A stretch of DNA of 64,000 nt from Diplonema japonicum. Taxonomy: Eukaryota > Euglenozoa > Diplonemea > Diplonemida > Diplonemidae. The stretch lies in contig OZ025699.1 of NCBI GenBank assembly GCA_964019335.1, positions 310,001 through 374,000 on the forward strand. The letters are read 5' to 3'. Under the pieces are notes generated by a model. It had not been told where the DNA came from and searched no databases. It worked only from the letters and a program-made list of their open reading frames with translations. A program made the position numbers and the translations under genes. Positions 10,174 to 19,868 of this stretch are shown here, piece after piece (position 1 is the first letter of the stretch; every line of letters begins with the position of its first letter).

Positions 10174-10779
10174 TTTTTCTTTTTTTTTTTTTAACGGGAA
10201 GAAAGAAAAAAAAAGGTTTAATCTGCAGAGATGGGGGTGAGAGGGGAGTAATTTAATGAGAAATAAAAGAAAAAGGACAAAACTACCCAAGTCTAAATGT
10301 TTCCCCCCCATGTTCACCCCAGGGAAAGCCAATGGTCAAACATGCGGAAAAGCATTAAGTTAATGTTTGAAACAAAAGAAAAAGAAAAAGGGTAGAATAT
10401 TTTTTTAAACAAAAGTATGATGAAAAAAAAGGAAGGACCATTTAAAATGCGACCAAAAGAAAGTAAGGTTTTTAGCATTTGTTTGTGCACAAGGTGCACA
10501 TTCTCCCTTATTCTTTTCACCCATACAGAAAAAAAAAAAAAAAATCAGATAAAAAAAGAAATATAAAAGATAAAGGCCGGTGTTGTGGTGCCCCCGGGCG
10601 GCAAACAAAGAAAAGGAAAAAAGTCGGAGCAAGACGGGAAAAAAAAAAGAAAAAGAAAAAAAAGAAAAGAAAAAAAAAAAATGAAATACTAAAACGAAAA
10701 ACTCTCGTACGGAAAAATGTTTCGAGTTTTTTTTGGCGTCCGGGAATTTCTTTTGTAAGGTCATCAGGGGCCTGGTCCA
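10174..10779. other. leader and intergenic DNA, no gene
   Basis: Contains the copy 1 leader and acceptor, then A-rich DNA. A block near 10,440-10,530 (GACCAAAAGAAAGTAAGGTT to CCCATACAG) recurs at 14,045-14,125, so it belongs to the duplicated unit. A GGCCGGTGTTG...GGTG module near 10,575 is shared with several SINE-like 5' ends. Confidence 0.5.
10223..10279 (-). promoter_or_regulatory. candidate splice acceptor for cysteine-rich copy 1
   Basis: The coding strand has a long pyrimidine-rich stretch ending CATCTCTGCAG, then ATTAAACC and an A-rich leader to the ATG. The same acceptor is conserved upstream of copy 2 (AG at 13,786-13,785) and copy 3 (AG at 15,850-15,849), although nearby tracts have changed length. 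Confidence 0.5.
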
Positions 10780-11706
10780 CTACCACCTACATACTGGCCT
10801 GGGCTGCAAACGGCAACCGCGCGAAGAAAACCCCACAGAACCACTGGGTTCCCTTTCTGCATCTTCGTCCCCCCTTGCCCTGAGGCAATTAGCTTCGTGT
10901 GGCCCACTATATATAACGTTTCCTAATAGATTGCCATCGGTTGAACCATGTAGGTGAGCCCAGGGGGACAAAAGCAATGTGCACGTTTGTGCCTTCGAAC
11001 AACTCTACAACCCATAGGCATAGGTCGTATGAGAGTTGTAGTCGCCGACAAGCAGCAGAATCGGGTATAGCAAAAAGGAAGAAACAGCTCCGTGACCCAG
11101 ATACCGAGTGTATCATAATTAGCCCAATGATTGGTTAGGCACCATTCGGTGGGCGGGTGCTTGACCGGGGCACGGATAATCCCTGCCGGGTTGCGTTCCC
11201 GCGTTGCCTTTGTATTTAAGTTGCGGATGCAACTCATCCAGCCAAGGAAACAGCCAGCTGTTCGGGTATAGCCCGGGTTTGTCCCCCAAGCCACGGACTT
11301 TTACGGCCTTAGCACCCCTTTTCGTTTGTATGGGTGTCGATTATGGACCTGAATTCTAGGCGTGTCACACCAGGTGCCGTTGTCCTTCTCGTTCGGAGCA
11401 AGTGGAAAAGGACCAAAGTCTACCAGGTCTGTCTTTCGGGCTGGATTGGCGCACAACAGCCCTTCTACATTTGTTGTGCTGGCTGCCTCTGCCTCGGTCG
11501 AAGAGGTTTGCGACAGACGGTAAAGGGAGCAGCAACAGGTCCAACAGAGCTCCAGTTTCTTCCAGACGGAAGCACTGGACGTTGCTATTCCACCCTCCTC
11601 CGTAGGATACCACACCCTGGCCGCCGCGACGCCGTGATAGCAGCGTATCGCCTAATACGGGGTTTAGCATCCTTCGGGGGCTGGAGCCCGGTGTAAGGAG
11701 TTTCAC
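10780..11706 (-). pseudogene. degenerate fourth paralogue of the cysteine-rich gene
   Basis: An interrupted minus-strand frame runs from about 11,615 to 10,923 with an in-frame TAA at 11,301-11,303. It contains FCCLSATTTLIRPMP, matching FCPSQATTSIVRGPAP of the intact copies. A neighbouring frame (10,977-10,780) contains GNVIYSGPHEANCL, matching GGVINVPPMSDANDL nearer the C-terminus. Order and strand agree with the family, and cysteine pairs occur in similar places. At least one stop and one frameshift separate the pieces. The N-terminal part is not clearly recognisable. It is much more diverged than the other three copies. Confidence 0.5.
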
Positions 11707-11765
11707 ATGGTGGGAGCTGCTACCCCCCCCCCCCCCCCCCCCGTTAAGTTAAAAAACTTTTCAGA

Positions 11766-11790
11766 AAAACTCCCGGACGGAAAAATGTCC

Positions 11791-11821
<31 letters not shown>

Positions 11822-11837
11822 GGTGTCCGGGAGTTTT
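11766..11837. repeat. 13-bp inverted repeat around a T-tract
   Basis: AAAACTCCCGGAC at 11,766-11,778 and its reverse complement at 11,825-11,837 flank a long T-run. A related CCGGGA/CGTACGG arrangement occurs near 10,700-10,745. Possibly a small foldback element remnant. Confidence 0.6.
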
Positions 11838-12542
11838 CCGTCCGATATTATTTTTACAGTAAATGAGAGAGGGAAATAAGATAAGAGAAAAGGAGGCCAG
11901 TGTTGGTGGCGCCCTGAAGGTAAGAAGGGTGGGGGGGGGGGGGGGAAAGAATTAAAAAAAATGGGGCTTTGGTTGCAACACTGTTGACTGTTGTTACCCT
12001 TCTGCGTCGCTGCATTTTTATCGGCAGATGGGGTGGGGATTCTTCGGTTAGGTTCAGGGTAGGTCGGCGCGAACTTGTTATTCCAGCCGTCTCTCCCCGG
12101 TGAACCAGTTGAGTCGCTGTTCGAGGACGAAGCGCACCCTGCCGTATGATGCGAATGTAGGTCTGCAGGAATACCCTCCTCGGATCCGTTTGTTTGCTCC
12201 AATGGATCGGTTCCCGGGGATAGGAGGATCGTGCTTTCTTTTCGGCCAAAAAAAAAAAAAAAAAAAGAGAAATACCCTCTGCCAAGCGCTTATAAGTTAA
12301 GAAGAGAAAGCAGCAGATGAGTATTAGAAAAATAATTTTAAAAAAAAAAGGGGGAGGAAAATTGCGAAGGAGAGTAAGCAAACAATCATGAAGAGAAACC
12401 ACGAATTTGTTTACCGTTCTGCAATCAAAGCTTCTTTTCCAACTCCCAATTCTTTTCTTCTTTTTTCTTAAGTCTCCATACCCCATTCCCCCCGACACTT
12501 TTTTTTTCTTTTTAATTCACTTCTTTTCTTTGAATGCAATAT

Positions 12543-12574
<32 letters not shown>

Positions 12575-12830
12575 CCTAAAGAAAAGTGATATTCTTTGGG
12601 CCGAGTAAGGATTTACTTGTTCTGTAAGTTACCTTTGCTTTTCGACCTCACTCGAGCGTAAGAAAAAAAAAAGGAAAAAAAAGAAAAAAAAAACTAGTTT
12701 GGCGCTTCATTTGTTTGTGCACACGGAGCGAGATTTTACTTAATAAAATAGCTCATTGCACTGCCATCAGCTAGTTTTTAGTCTCGACAATAATATTGTT
12801 AAAACAACTTAAAAAAAAAGATTATTGTTC
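11838..12830. other. intergenic DNA, no gene
   Basis: Contains a GGAGGCCAGTGTTGGTGGCG module at about 11,891 (also near 8669 and 14,280) and, from 12,265, the 3' flank block of the duplicated unit. A GC-richer stretch at 11,960-12,240 has no convincing frame. T-tract at 12,546-12,574. Confidence 0.5.
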
Positions 12831-13733
12831 TTACTGCATTTCTTCAACCTTGTTGATGGTGTGCGTGTCCTTCCAGTTCGAGTGCGAAGAAATAGGAAGG
12901 TAGTTGACACCGAAAGGCCCAGTGGTGCTCCTCCACAGGAGTGCCCAAGCCATCAGATCATTGGCGTCCGACATAGGCGGGACGTTAATAACCCCACCCT
13001 GCACCGGTTTCCAGAGCGACTTCCACAAGCAGCACCTGCGCTCAACACCAGTAGTCATCGAACCCACAACGGGGGGGAGTTCAGTTCCAGGGTGGTTCGG
13101 AGCAGGCCCTCTGACGATACTGGTGGTTGCTTGGGAAGGGCAGAAGGCGGGGAAGGTGAAGCAGCAGCAGGACTTCACACCAAAGGAGGGAATGCAGTAC
13201 CTGCACCCCTTCTTCCCAAGGGTGTGCGGCATACTGTAGATACCTAGCATGTTGTCACCTGTCTGGAAGTTGGCGGAGAAGTGGTCCATTGTACCACCGG
13301 CAGTGCCGAAGTACCAAAACTGGCAGCACGACACATATGCTGGCATGATGGTGTACTCCGAGGCACAGCAGCAAGCCAGTGTCGGTGCACCTGGTCGGGC
13401 ACTAGCGGTACCAAGCATCCCGTCTCCTTGGAAGGTTTCCCCTCCGCTGAAAAGCTGAGTGTACACCTTACCCGTCGCAGCCCCCGTGACTGTCTGCCTC
13501 GAGGCACAGTGGCAGGGGCTCAGCAGCGAGTACATGAAGTCGGAGCAGTTCTTCTCGATGGTGATCTCTGGAGGGGAGTTCCACTCCCGCGACACAGTGG
13601 TCCTGTAGCTGCAAGGCTGGATGATGCACGGCCAGAAGCAGGTCGGCTCACCCTTTATGTAGTACTTGGTACCGTTCATTTCATCGTCGCACGTCGGCAT
13701 CTCGGTGGAGAGGGGAACGTACTTGTTTGTCAT
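12831..13733 (-). CDS. cysteine-rich protein of unknown function, copy 2
   Basis: 300 residues, same length and 3' end as copy 1. From about residue 20 the protein is identical to copy 1. Residues 4-17 differ (KYVPLST..., then CDDE instead of YAHQ), adding one cysteine. The change is confined to the N-terminus, as expected if gene conversion homogenised the body but not the start. Leader: a splice acceptor ending CGCAG at 13,785, then an A-rich stretch to the ATG at 13,733. Function unknown. Confidence 0.75.
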   Translation of the reverse strand: MTNKYVPLSTEMPTCDDEMNGTKYYIKGEPTCFWPCIIQPCSYRTTVSREWNSPPEITIEKNCSDFMYSLLSPCHCASRQTVTGAATGKVYTQLFSGGETFQGDGMLGTASARPGAPTLACCCASEYTIMPAYVSCCQFWYFGTAGGTMDHFSANFQTGDNMLGIYSMPHTLGKKGCRYCIPSFGVKSCCCFTFPAFCPSQATTSIVRGPAPNHPGTELPPVVGSMTTGVERRCCLWKSLWKPVQGGVINVPPMSDANDLMAWALLWRSTTGPFGVNYLPISSHSNWKDTHTINKVEEMQ

Positions 13734-14906
13734 TTTTCTTTTTTCTTTTTTTTTTTACGGGAAGAAAGAAAAAAAAGGTTTAATCTGCGATCTGAGATGG
13801 GGGCGAGAGGGGAGTGATTTAGAGAAATAAAAAGAAGAGAATTTGTAACCGTGCGAAAGGGAAAAGAAAAAAGAGCAAGAACTACCCAAGTTCTAAATGT
13901 TCCCCCCATGTTCATTCCGGGAAAACCAAATGGTCAAACATGCGAGCTAGAAACAAAAAAAAACAGAACAAAAAAAGGGTAGAATATTTTTTTAAACAAA
14001 TGTATGATGAAAAAAAAAAAAAAAAAGGAAGGACCAAATAAAATGCGACCAAAAGAAAGTAAGGTTTTTAGCATTTGTTTGTGCACAAGGTGCACATTCT
14101 CCACTATTCTTTTCGTCCATACAGAAAAAAAAAAAAAAAAAAAAAAAAGAAATATAAAAGAAAAGGAGGCCGGTGTTGGTGTCCCCCCCTCCCCCCCGGC
14201 TGACAAAGAAAAGGAAACAAGTCGGAGCAAGACGAAAAAAAAAAAAGAAATGAAATAAATGAGAAAGGGAAATAAGATAAGGAGGCCAGTGTTGGTGGCG
14301 CCCTGAAAAAAGCAAAGAATTTGTTCGTGCACAGCCGGGGTTAACCTGTAGAAGGATAAGCCCAACAATGCTACCACTACTCTTTTAGCAATAACAATTC
14401 ATTTTCGTCCATACAGAAAAAAAAAAAAAAAAAAAAAAAACAAACAGCATAAGGAGGAAGGGAAAGAGAAATACCCTCTGCCAAGCGCTTATAGGTTAAG
14501 AAGAGAAGGCAGCAGATGAGTATTAGAAAAAAAATAATTCAAAAAAAAGGGGGAGGAAAATAGCCAAGGAGAGTAAGCAAACAATCTATGAATAGAAATC
14601 ACGAATTTGTTTACCGTTCTGCAATCAAAGCTTCTTCCAACCCCCTATTGTCTTCTTCTTTTTCTTATATCCCCATATCCCATTCCCCTGGCACTTTTTT
14701 TTCTTTTCACTTTTTTCTTTTTTTTAAAAGAAAAGTGATATTCTTTGGACCGAGTAAGGATTTACTTGTTCTGCAAGTTACCTTTGCTTCCCGACCTCAC
14801 TCGAGCATGAAAAAAAAAAAAAAAAAAATATAATTAAATATGAGTTAAAGGAAGTCTTTGTCCTTTGAAAAAAAAGGGGGGTAAAAAAAATGAAAGATTA
14901 TTGTTC
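13734..14906. other. intergenic DNA of the duplicated unit, no gene
   Basis: Holds the copy 2 leader, A-tracts at 14,009-14,026, 14,125-14,148 and 14,417-14,440, and the module GGGGTTAACCTGTAGAAGGATAAG (14,336-14,361) followed by ACTACTCTTTTAGCAATAAC. The 3' flank block of copy 3 starts at about 14,447. G/C-rich modules (GGAGGCCGGTGTTGGTG) occur at 14,165 and 14,280. Confidence 0.5.
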
Positions 14907-15809
14907 TTACTGCATTTCTTCAACCTTGTTGATGGTGTGCGTGTCCTTCCAGTTCGAGTGCGAAGAAATAGGAAGGTAGTTGACACCGAAAGGCCCAGTG
15001 GTGCTCCTCCACAGGAGTGCCCAAGCCATCAGATCATTGGCGTCCGACATAGGCGGGACGTTAATAACCCCACCCTGCACCGGTTTCCAGAGCGACTTCC
15101 ACAAGCAGCACCTGCGCTCAACACCAGTAGTCATCGAACCCACAACGGGGGGGAGTTCAGTTCCAGGGTGGTTCGGAGCAGGCCCTCTGACGATACTGGT
15201 GGTTGCTTGGGAAGGGCAGAAGGCGGGGAAGGTGAAGCAGCAGCAGGACTTCACACCAAAGGAGGGAATGCAGTACCTGCACCCCTTCTTCCCAAGGGTG
15301 TGCGGCATACTGTAGATACCTAGCATGTTGTCACCTGTCTGGAAGTTGGCGGAGAAGTGGTCCATTGTACCACCGGCAGTGCCGAAGTACCAAAACTGGC
15401 AGCACGACACATATGCTGGCATGATGGTGTACTCCGAGGCACAGCAGCAAGCCAGTGTCGGTGCACCTGGTCGGGCACTAGCGGTACCAAGCATCCCGTC
15501 TCCTTGGAAGGTTTCCCCTCCGCTGAAAAGCTGAGTGTACACCTTACCCGTCGCAGCCCCCGTGACTGTCTGCCTCGAGGCACAGTGGCAGGGGCTCAGC
15601 AGCGAGTACATGAAGTCGGAGCAGTTCTTCTCGATGGTGATCTCTGGAGGGGAGTTCCACCCCCGCGACACAGTGGTCCTGTAGCTGCAAGGCTGGATGA
15701 TGCACGGCCAGAAGCAGGTCGGCTCACCCTTTATGTAGTACTTGGTACCGTTCATTTGATGGGCGTACGGAGGCATCTCGGTGTTCAGGGGAACGTGCAT
15801 GTTCGTCAT
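14907..15809 (-). CDS. cysteine-rich protein of unknown function, copy 3
   Basis: 300 residues, identical to copy 1 except a Thr to Pro change near residue 14 and a Glu to Gly change near residue 50. The A-rich leader is shorter than in the other copies, and a second partial leader (TTCGTCATTTTTTACAACG on the plus strand, near 15,860) follows, suggesting a small local duplication at the 5' end. Splice acceptor TCTGCAG at 15,849. No recognisable family. Confidence 0.75.
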   Translation of the reverse strand: MTNMHVPLNTEMPPYAHQMNGTKYYIKGEPTCFWPCIIQPCSYRTTVSRGWNSPPEITIEKNCSDFMYSLLSPCHCASRQTVTGAATGKVYTQLFSGGETFQGDGMLGTASARPGAPTLACCCASEYTIMPAYVSCCQFWYFGTAGGTMDHFSANFQTGDNMLGIYSMPHTLGKKGCRYCIPSFGVKSCCCFTFPAFCPSQATTSIVRGPAPNHPGTELPPVVGSMTTGVERRCCLWKSLWKPVQGGVINVPPMSDANDLMAWALLWRSTTGPFGVNYLPISSHSNWKDTHTINKVEEMQ

Positions 15810-16428
15810 TTTTTCTTTAACGGGAAGAAAGAAAAAAAAAGGTTTAATCTGCAGAGATGTTCGTCATTTTTTACAACGCGAGAAGAAAAAGAATGAGTTA
15901 GATGAGGGAAGGGGGTGGGAGGGGGAGTTCTTCTTTTATAAGAGAAATAAAAGAATAAAACTTTTAATGTGGACCCCCCCCCCCCCCCCCCCCCCCTGGT
16001 TCAAAATAAATTTTAAGAAAAATGAGGGGTGTACGCTAGTTGTGTCTCTCGATAAGCACAGTGGGCACTTTTTTTCCTCTCCCGAACTCTTGAGAGCTCC
16101 CCAGAAACTCAGCCTTAGAAAGGTTCTACGTAGATCGGTTAATTTTCAAAGAAAAATAGTTGCTCTGATAGGCGATCGCCGTTCTATCCCCTACCTTACC
16201 AGTGGCCCTGATTTTAATCGTGCTAAAGAAGAAAGAAGAACTACTCTTTTTAGCAATAACAAATTCATTATCAATAATATTATATTATATTATATTGTTT
16301 TTCTTGTTCAAGCAAAAAAAAAAAAAAAGAAGAAAAAAAAGACGTGTGAAAGAAAAAAAAAAGTTGAGCTAGATAAAAAAAAAAAAAAAAAAAAGAAAAA
16401 TAGAATTTAAAAAATAGCTATTTATTAA
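15810..16428. other. intergenic DNA, no gene
   Basis: Includes the copy 3 leader, a C-run at 15,966-15,986, and a module at 16,236-16,322 (CTCTTTTTAGCAATAACAA, then ATTATATT repeats and TTGTTCAAGC) shared with 14.4, 35.2, 40.7, 44.6 and 45.4 kb. A-tracts at 16,315-16,340 and 16,377-16,395. Confidence 0.5.
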
Positions 16429-16572
16429 GTGAAAATATGATAGCATTATTTCACGCGTGGTGGCAGGGGGTTTAACGAGTAGGGATCTTAGTTCACGAGC
16501 GAAGCGAGTGAAGTAAAAAGCTACGAGCTAAACCTGCCACCACAAGTGGAATAATGCTCTTATTTTCATTAA
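16429..16572. repeat. long imperfect inverted repeat (foldback)
   Basis: The left arm (about 16,429-16,478: AGTGAAAATATGATAGCATT, then GTGGTGGCAGG) is the imperfect reverse complement of the right arm (about 16,527-16,572). The spacer holds a smaller hairpin, TTCACGAGCGAAGCGAGTGAA. It resembles a foldback or MITE-type element. Confidence 0.7.
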
Positions 16573-16686
16573 TACGTTGTTTTATTTAACAAGAGCCGGG
16601 TTTGAAAGGGTGGGAGGTTACAGGGTTACAACAAGTGAAAAGTGGGATTGGGTTACAGGGTGTGGGAAATACAACGTCGCTAAATT

Positions 16687-16916
16687 TCAGTTTGTGCGAC
16701 TCTTTTGTCCAAACATGCAAGCTGCATATGCCTGACGCACTATGTTGTTGCTGAATTTCATTGCCAGATACTCTTTCATTTGTTCCTGACTAAACACCGA
16801 AGCTTTTTTCACCTCATGGCCTTCTTCAAAAGAAGTGCAACCCTGGGAAAGCTCTGCATTTTTTTAGCGAAGTTTCGTTGGATGATGGCGTTGATCTTGC
16901 TGTAACTTGCCCTAAA
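16687..16916 (-). pseudogene. tyrosine-recombinase-like (Crypton-type) fragment, frameshifted
   Basis: Two minus-strand frames join across one frameshift. The first reads ASYSKINAIIQRNFAKKMQS, like the core-binding (SAM-like) domain with its LWxxYS motif found in eukaryotic tyrosine-recombinase-like proteins. The second reads EVKKASVFSQEQMKEYLAMK and ends ...AACMFG, matching the start of the catalytic domain (KKSKVFTxEEI...FG). The fragment ends at a TGA before any catalytic Arg/His/Tyr. Each frame is under 60 codons. Identification rests on motif pattern only. A second member lies at 19,265-19,821. Confidence 0.45.
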
Positions 16917-16934
16917 CCTAGGTGGAATAGGTGA

Positions 16935-17070
16935 AATTAGGCCCAGGAGTGAAATACTGTTACATTATTTCACGCTCGAACATTATTTCACTCCTGGGCC
17001 TAATTCAAGGTAAACTGGGAGTGAAAATAAAGCTGGGAGTGGCATAAAGTAAAATCTTATTTTCACTCCC
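16935..17070. repeat. two nested perfect inverted repeats
   Basis: A 22-bp arm at 16,935-16,956 (AATTAGGCCCAGGAGTGAAA...) is perfectly complementary to 16,984-17,005 with a 27-nt loop. A second pair, GGGAGTGAAAATAA at 17,017-17,030 and its complement at 17,057-17,070, follows. AGTGAAAATA also occurs in the foldback at 16,429, suggesting one family of hairpin elements. Confidence 0.8.
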
Positions 17071-17123
17071 ACCCTTGAAAACCCGGCTCGAGTTATATAT
17101 AAAAAAAAAAACTCGATCTATTT

Positions 17124-17925
17124 TTGCGGTGCGCTGGTTGGTGCCCACCGTGGACTGGGGATCCTACACGTGCCTGTCACCATTCTGCGGTTGCATCCTG
17201 GTGCCGGCCGTCGGGGTTTGCCTGTCCGTCATGGACGGCATCTGCGCTAAGAACATCGGTCGCAGTCCCTCCAAATAGGGGGCTGTTTGGGTTGACGAGA
17301 ACAAGGGTCTCTTGTCGTAGCCATGCATCGCTGGTGCGCTCAGGTTTCTCAGGGAGTGTACTCTGGTCATCCTTCCTGCCGGGAAGCCGCTTTTGTTGCC
17401 CTTTGCCGCACATGCTTGCACTCTATTGAGGATGTACCGCAGACGTGCGGCTTTTCTCTCCAACAGACTGCTCTCCCCATGTTCCCCCCATTGAGGATAT
17501 ACCGCGTCATCTCAAAATCAATTGCCAGCTCCATCGTGGTGATTGACGTTCTTCGATCCTAGGTACCACCTCAGACCTTGCAGCCAGGGTAGCACATGTT
17601 TCAACAGCTTTTTCAGCATCTCACCCGTTGCTCCGTGCGCAACAAGCATCCGTCGGTACCGGGCATCTCGTTCCGGTCGTCGTCTCTTTCCAAGGATATG
17701 GTCTTATAACATGCACCGTCCTCTCCGCTGCTCTACTGTCACGCAACGCCACCACTCGCACCAGGTAGCTCTGCACCAGTCGCGCTTGTTTCTGCACTTC
17801 CGCTCCCGTTCCTCTCACCACTACACCGTGTAGCGCCGTTGCTTTCGGCAGCCCTTCTCTTTTGACCTCCGCGTACACACTTTCCTGCTGCGCTTGTCTC
17901 GCAGGGGCACACTCCCACAACAACT
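17124..17925 (-). mobile_element. old, frameshifted 3' remnant of a non-LTR retrotransposon
   Basis: Pieces in different minus-strand frames line up with the C-terminal domain of the elements at 27.5 and 50.6 kb: LWECAPARQAQQ, LHGVVVRG and VVALRDSRAAE in 17,923-17,621; then TMELAIDFEMTRYIL near 17,510; then KAARLRYIL and RVHSLRNL in 17,463-17,164. Order is conserved, but frames shift at least twice and identity is low, so this is an ancient copy. The ELAIDFE motif is the most useful marker of the domain. Confidence 0.7.
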
Positions 17926-17978
17926 TTTATGGGGGGAAAAAAAGAAAAAAAAAAAAAAAAAAAAGGGAGAGAGATGCA

Positions 17979-18479
17979 TCAATTCACGTTCAGTAGTTCC
18001 CACCCTTCAGGAGACGCCACAAACATCTGGATCAAAATACAGAGAACAAAGCACACAAAAGGGCTCAGCAGGACTGCCCCTATGACTGTAAGCGTCACGC
18101 CAAGTGACTTATGCTCAGAGGGGAGAACAAGGTCGAGGCTAGAGCAGTCGGCACGCACTTGACAAGGTGTCAGGACGCCTGCCACATACTCAGGGCTGTA
18201 TGTACACCTGCTGGATTTCCAGGTATATGTTTCGTTTCTACTGACGCAGGCACCTGTTTCAACTAATACCGTGTATATGAAGTTTCTCCCGTGGCAGCTG
18301 CCCTCACCATTGCATTTTATGTCGCACCGTTTGCTTTTAGAATGTTCCATTACTAGGCATTCTTGCTGGGATGTTCCCTTGTTCCAGTTGCCGGCTTCGT
18401 GGATCTGCCACAGTCCAAAGGCGAAGCAGCATATACCAGAAACCAGCATTGTAAGGAGTACCTCGGCGATGGTGTTCAT
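17979..18479 (-). CDS. small two-TM protein with cysteine-rich loop, unknown family
   Basis: 166 residues. One TM helix near the N-terminus (about 3-26), a loop of about 98 residues (27-124) with eight cysteines and one N-glycosylation site (NET, 82), and a second strongly hydrophobic helix (about 125-154) before a short tail. Both ends would be cytosolic with the cysteine loop outside. This layout resembles BK-channel beta subunits and some small tetraspan-like proteins, but I see no sequence match. The ATG follows an A-rich leader and a candidate acceptor (ATGCAG at 18,512). No paralogue in the window. Confidence 0.65.
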   Translation of the reverse strand: MNTIAEVLLTMLVSGICCFAFGLWQIHEAGNWNKGTSQQECLVMEHSKSKRCDIKCNGEGSCHGRNFIYTVLVETGACVSRNETYTWKSSRCTYSPEYVAGVLTPCQVRADCSSLDLVLPSEHKSLGVTLTVIGAVLLSPFVCFVLCILIQMFVASPEGWELLNVN

Positions 18480-18930
18480 CTTTTTTCTTTTTTTTTTCCC
18501 CTCCCCCCCTCCTGCATGGTGTTTTTATGGGGGGAAAAAAAAAAAGAAAAAAAATTGGGCTAGGGTTGGGGGGAGGGGGGGGGACTTTTCAAAATATGTG
18601 CTTCATCGGTACGCCTTCACCTGCATTCTCATCAACGATTACTGCCGGTTTTGCAGATATACGAAATACGGGCTCCATGCTGAACTGCGCGACGCACACC
18701 GCCAAGTCAGAAGGGAGGTGCCTCAGAGAAAATAAAATGGTGCTAATCCTCTTTAAAATCTGTACCTTGCCGATGCAAGGCTCCAGCCAGTTACCAGTAT
18801 TCCATGGTTCCAGTGCTGGTACGGTGGCGCGACACGGTGCACCTGTCTCCTTTTTTAAAATAGAGAACTTTGCGGTTTGACCTTCCGTGCTTTTCTTTGG
18901 CAGCATTTGTTTGGTTTTGCTGCAGTAGTA

Positions 18931-18973
<43 letters not shown>

Positions 18974-19264
18974 TGGGGAGGACTTTAAACAAACGAGGAA
19001 GAAAGATAAACAAGGTAGAAACAGAAAAAGCAGGATATAAACTAGCCCACCGCGGTGGTGCCTTATGATGCCCTTACGGCAAATGACGAAATAGCTATTT
19101 ATTTGCAACAAATTATGGCCATAATTTACTTGAGAATCGTGGGTTGAAAAAAAAAACGGTTCGAGTAATTTTATCTGATATTGTTCAGAAATTGAGTCAC
19201 TCCGAGTAAACCGAGAAAGTGGGCCAAAAAAAAAAAAAAAAAAAAAAAAAAACCCAAAACCAAA
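18480..19264. other. intergenic DNA, no supported gene
   Basis: Contains the leader of the two-TM gene, G-rich DNA at 18,560-18,590, and a moderately GC-rich stretch at 18,600-18,880 with overlapping frames but no recognised protein. An A-tract runs at 18,931-18,960. A short CACCGCGGTGGTGCC module near 19,050 resembles the retroelement 3' flank at 35.28 kb. Confidence 0.45.
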
Positions 19265-19821
19265 TTATGACCAACTGTCAATAATAGCTATCAAATTATT
19301 GAAAAACGGCCTATTTTCAGCTGATACAGGCGGAAGTGAGGTGACCCTACACATTTTTAGTCCCCGGACAATCCTGTTGACCTGTGACATTGCACCTTCC
19401 AGGTTGTAGTTCTCCCGAAGAAACCGCATACAAACAAAGCACGGGTCAGCAAGAAGCAGTTCAGCGGTCCAGATCCAGGTCACTCCATAGACATGAGCTC
19501 CTCGAGATCCTCCCGTTGTCGAAAGTAGATGCTTTCGTCTTCGGGGGCCCTTGTTCTTCGCACGCTTGCAAAAAAGTTTGACACGGTCCCATTCCCCAAC
19601 CTTCTGGTTGCATTTTTCTTAAAAAAACTGCCCTTATCTGGGAGTACTTGGTCCAAAGAGAAGGGGCAGCGCCATTTTCCTTCAGCTTCCTAAGATGAGC
19701 GAGAACCTCATCTTCAGTCGGTTCTTCGTCTTTTTCCCACGAAGGTCAGCCCATGTTTTTGCAGGCACTGTGCTTTGCTTATTTCGGGTAGAAGACTCTC
19801 TTCCTTCTTCGTTTTCGGCAT
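19265..19821 (-). pseudogene. tyrosine-recombinase-like (Crypton-type) pseudogene
   Basis: The ATG at 19,821 follows an A-tract, as in intact genes here, and reads MPKTKKEESLLPEISKAQ before a stop. Another frame then reads EDEVLAHLRKLKENG, SLWTKYSQIRAVFLRK and PPKTKAST, the expected order for the core-binding domain (E-L--L, LWxxYS) and the linker to the catalytic domain (PKKSK-T). A third frame (19,483-19,265) may be the continuation. At least two frameshifts break it. No catalytic tyrosine can be placed. Same family as 16,687-16,916. Confidence 0.45.
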
Positions 19822-19868
19822 TTGATGTTTTTTTTTTTTTTTTTTGATGATCTTGAGCTCAAATGTTT

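Larger units (their letters stand above)
8779..15860 (-). repeat. array of three duplicated gene units (cysteine-rich protein family)
   Basis: Three units share coding sequence, leader and 3' flank: about 8779-10,640, 12,265-14,220 and 14,447-15,860. Coding DNA is nearly identical, while flanking A/T tracts differ in length. An old broken fourth paralogue lies at 10,780-11,706 between units 1 and 2. The pattern fits recent tandem duplication or continuing gene conversion. Confidence 0.8.

Noticed and set aside
11301-11303. Stop-codon reassignment to explain in-frame TAA here and TAG at 56,258
   Set aside because: All intact genes end at ordinary stops and contain none internally; both cases lie in regions with other damage.
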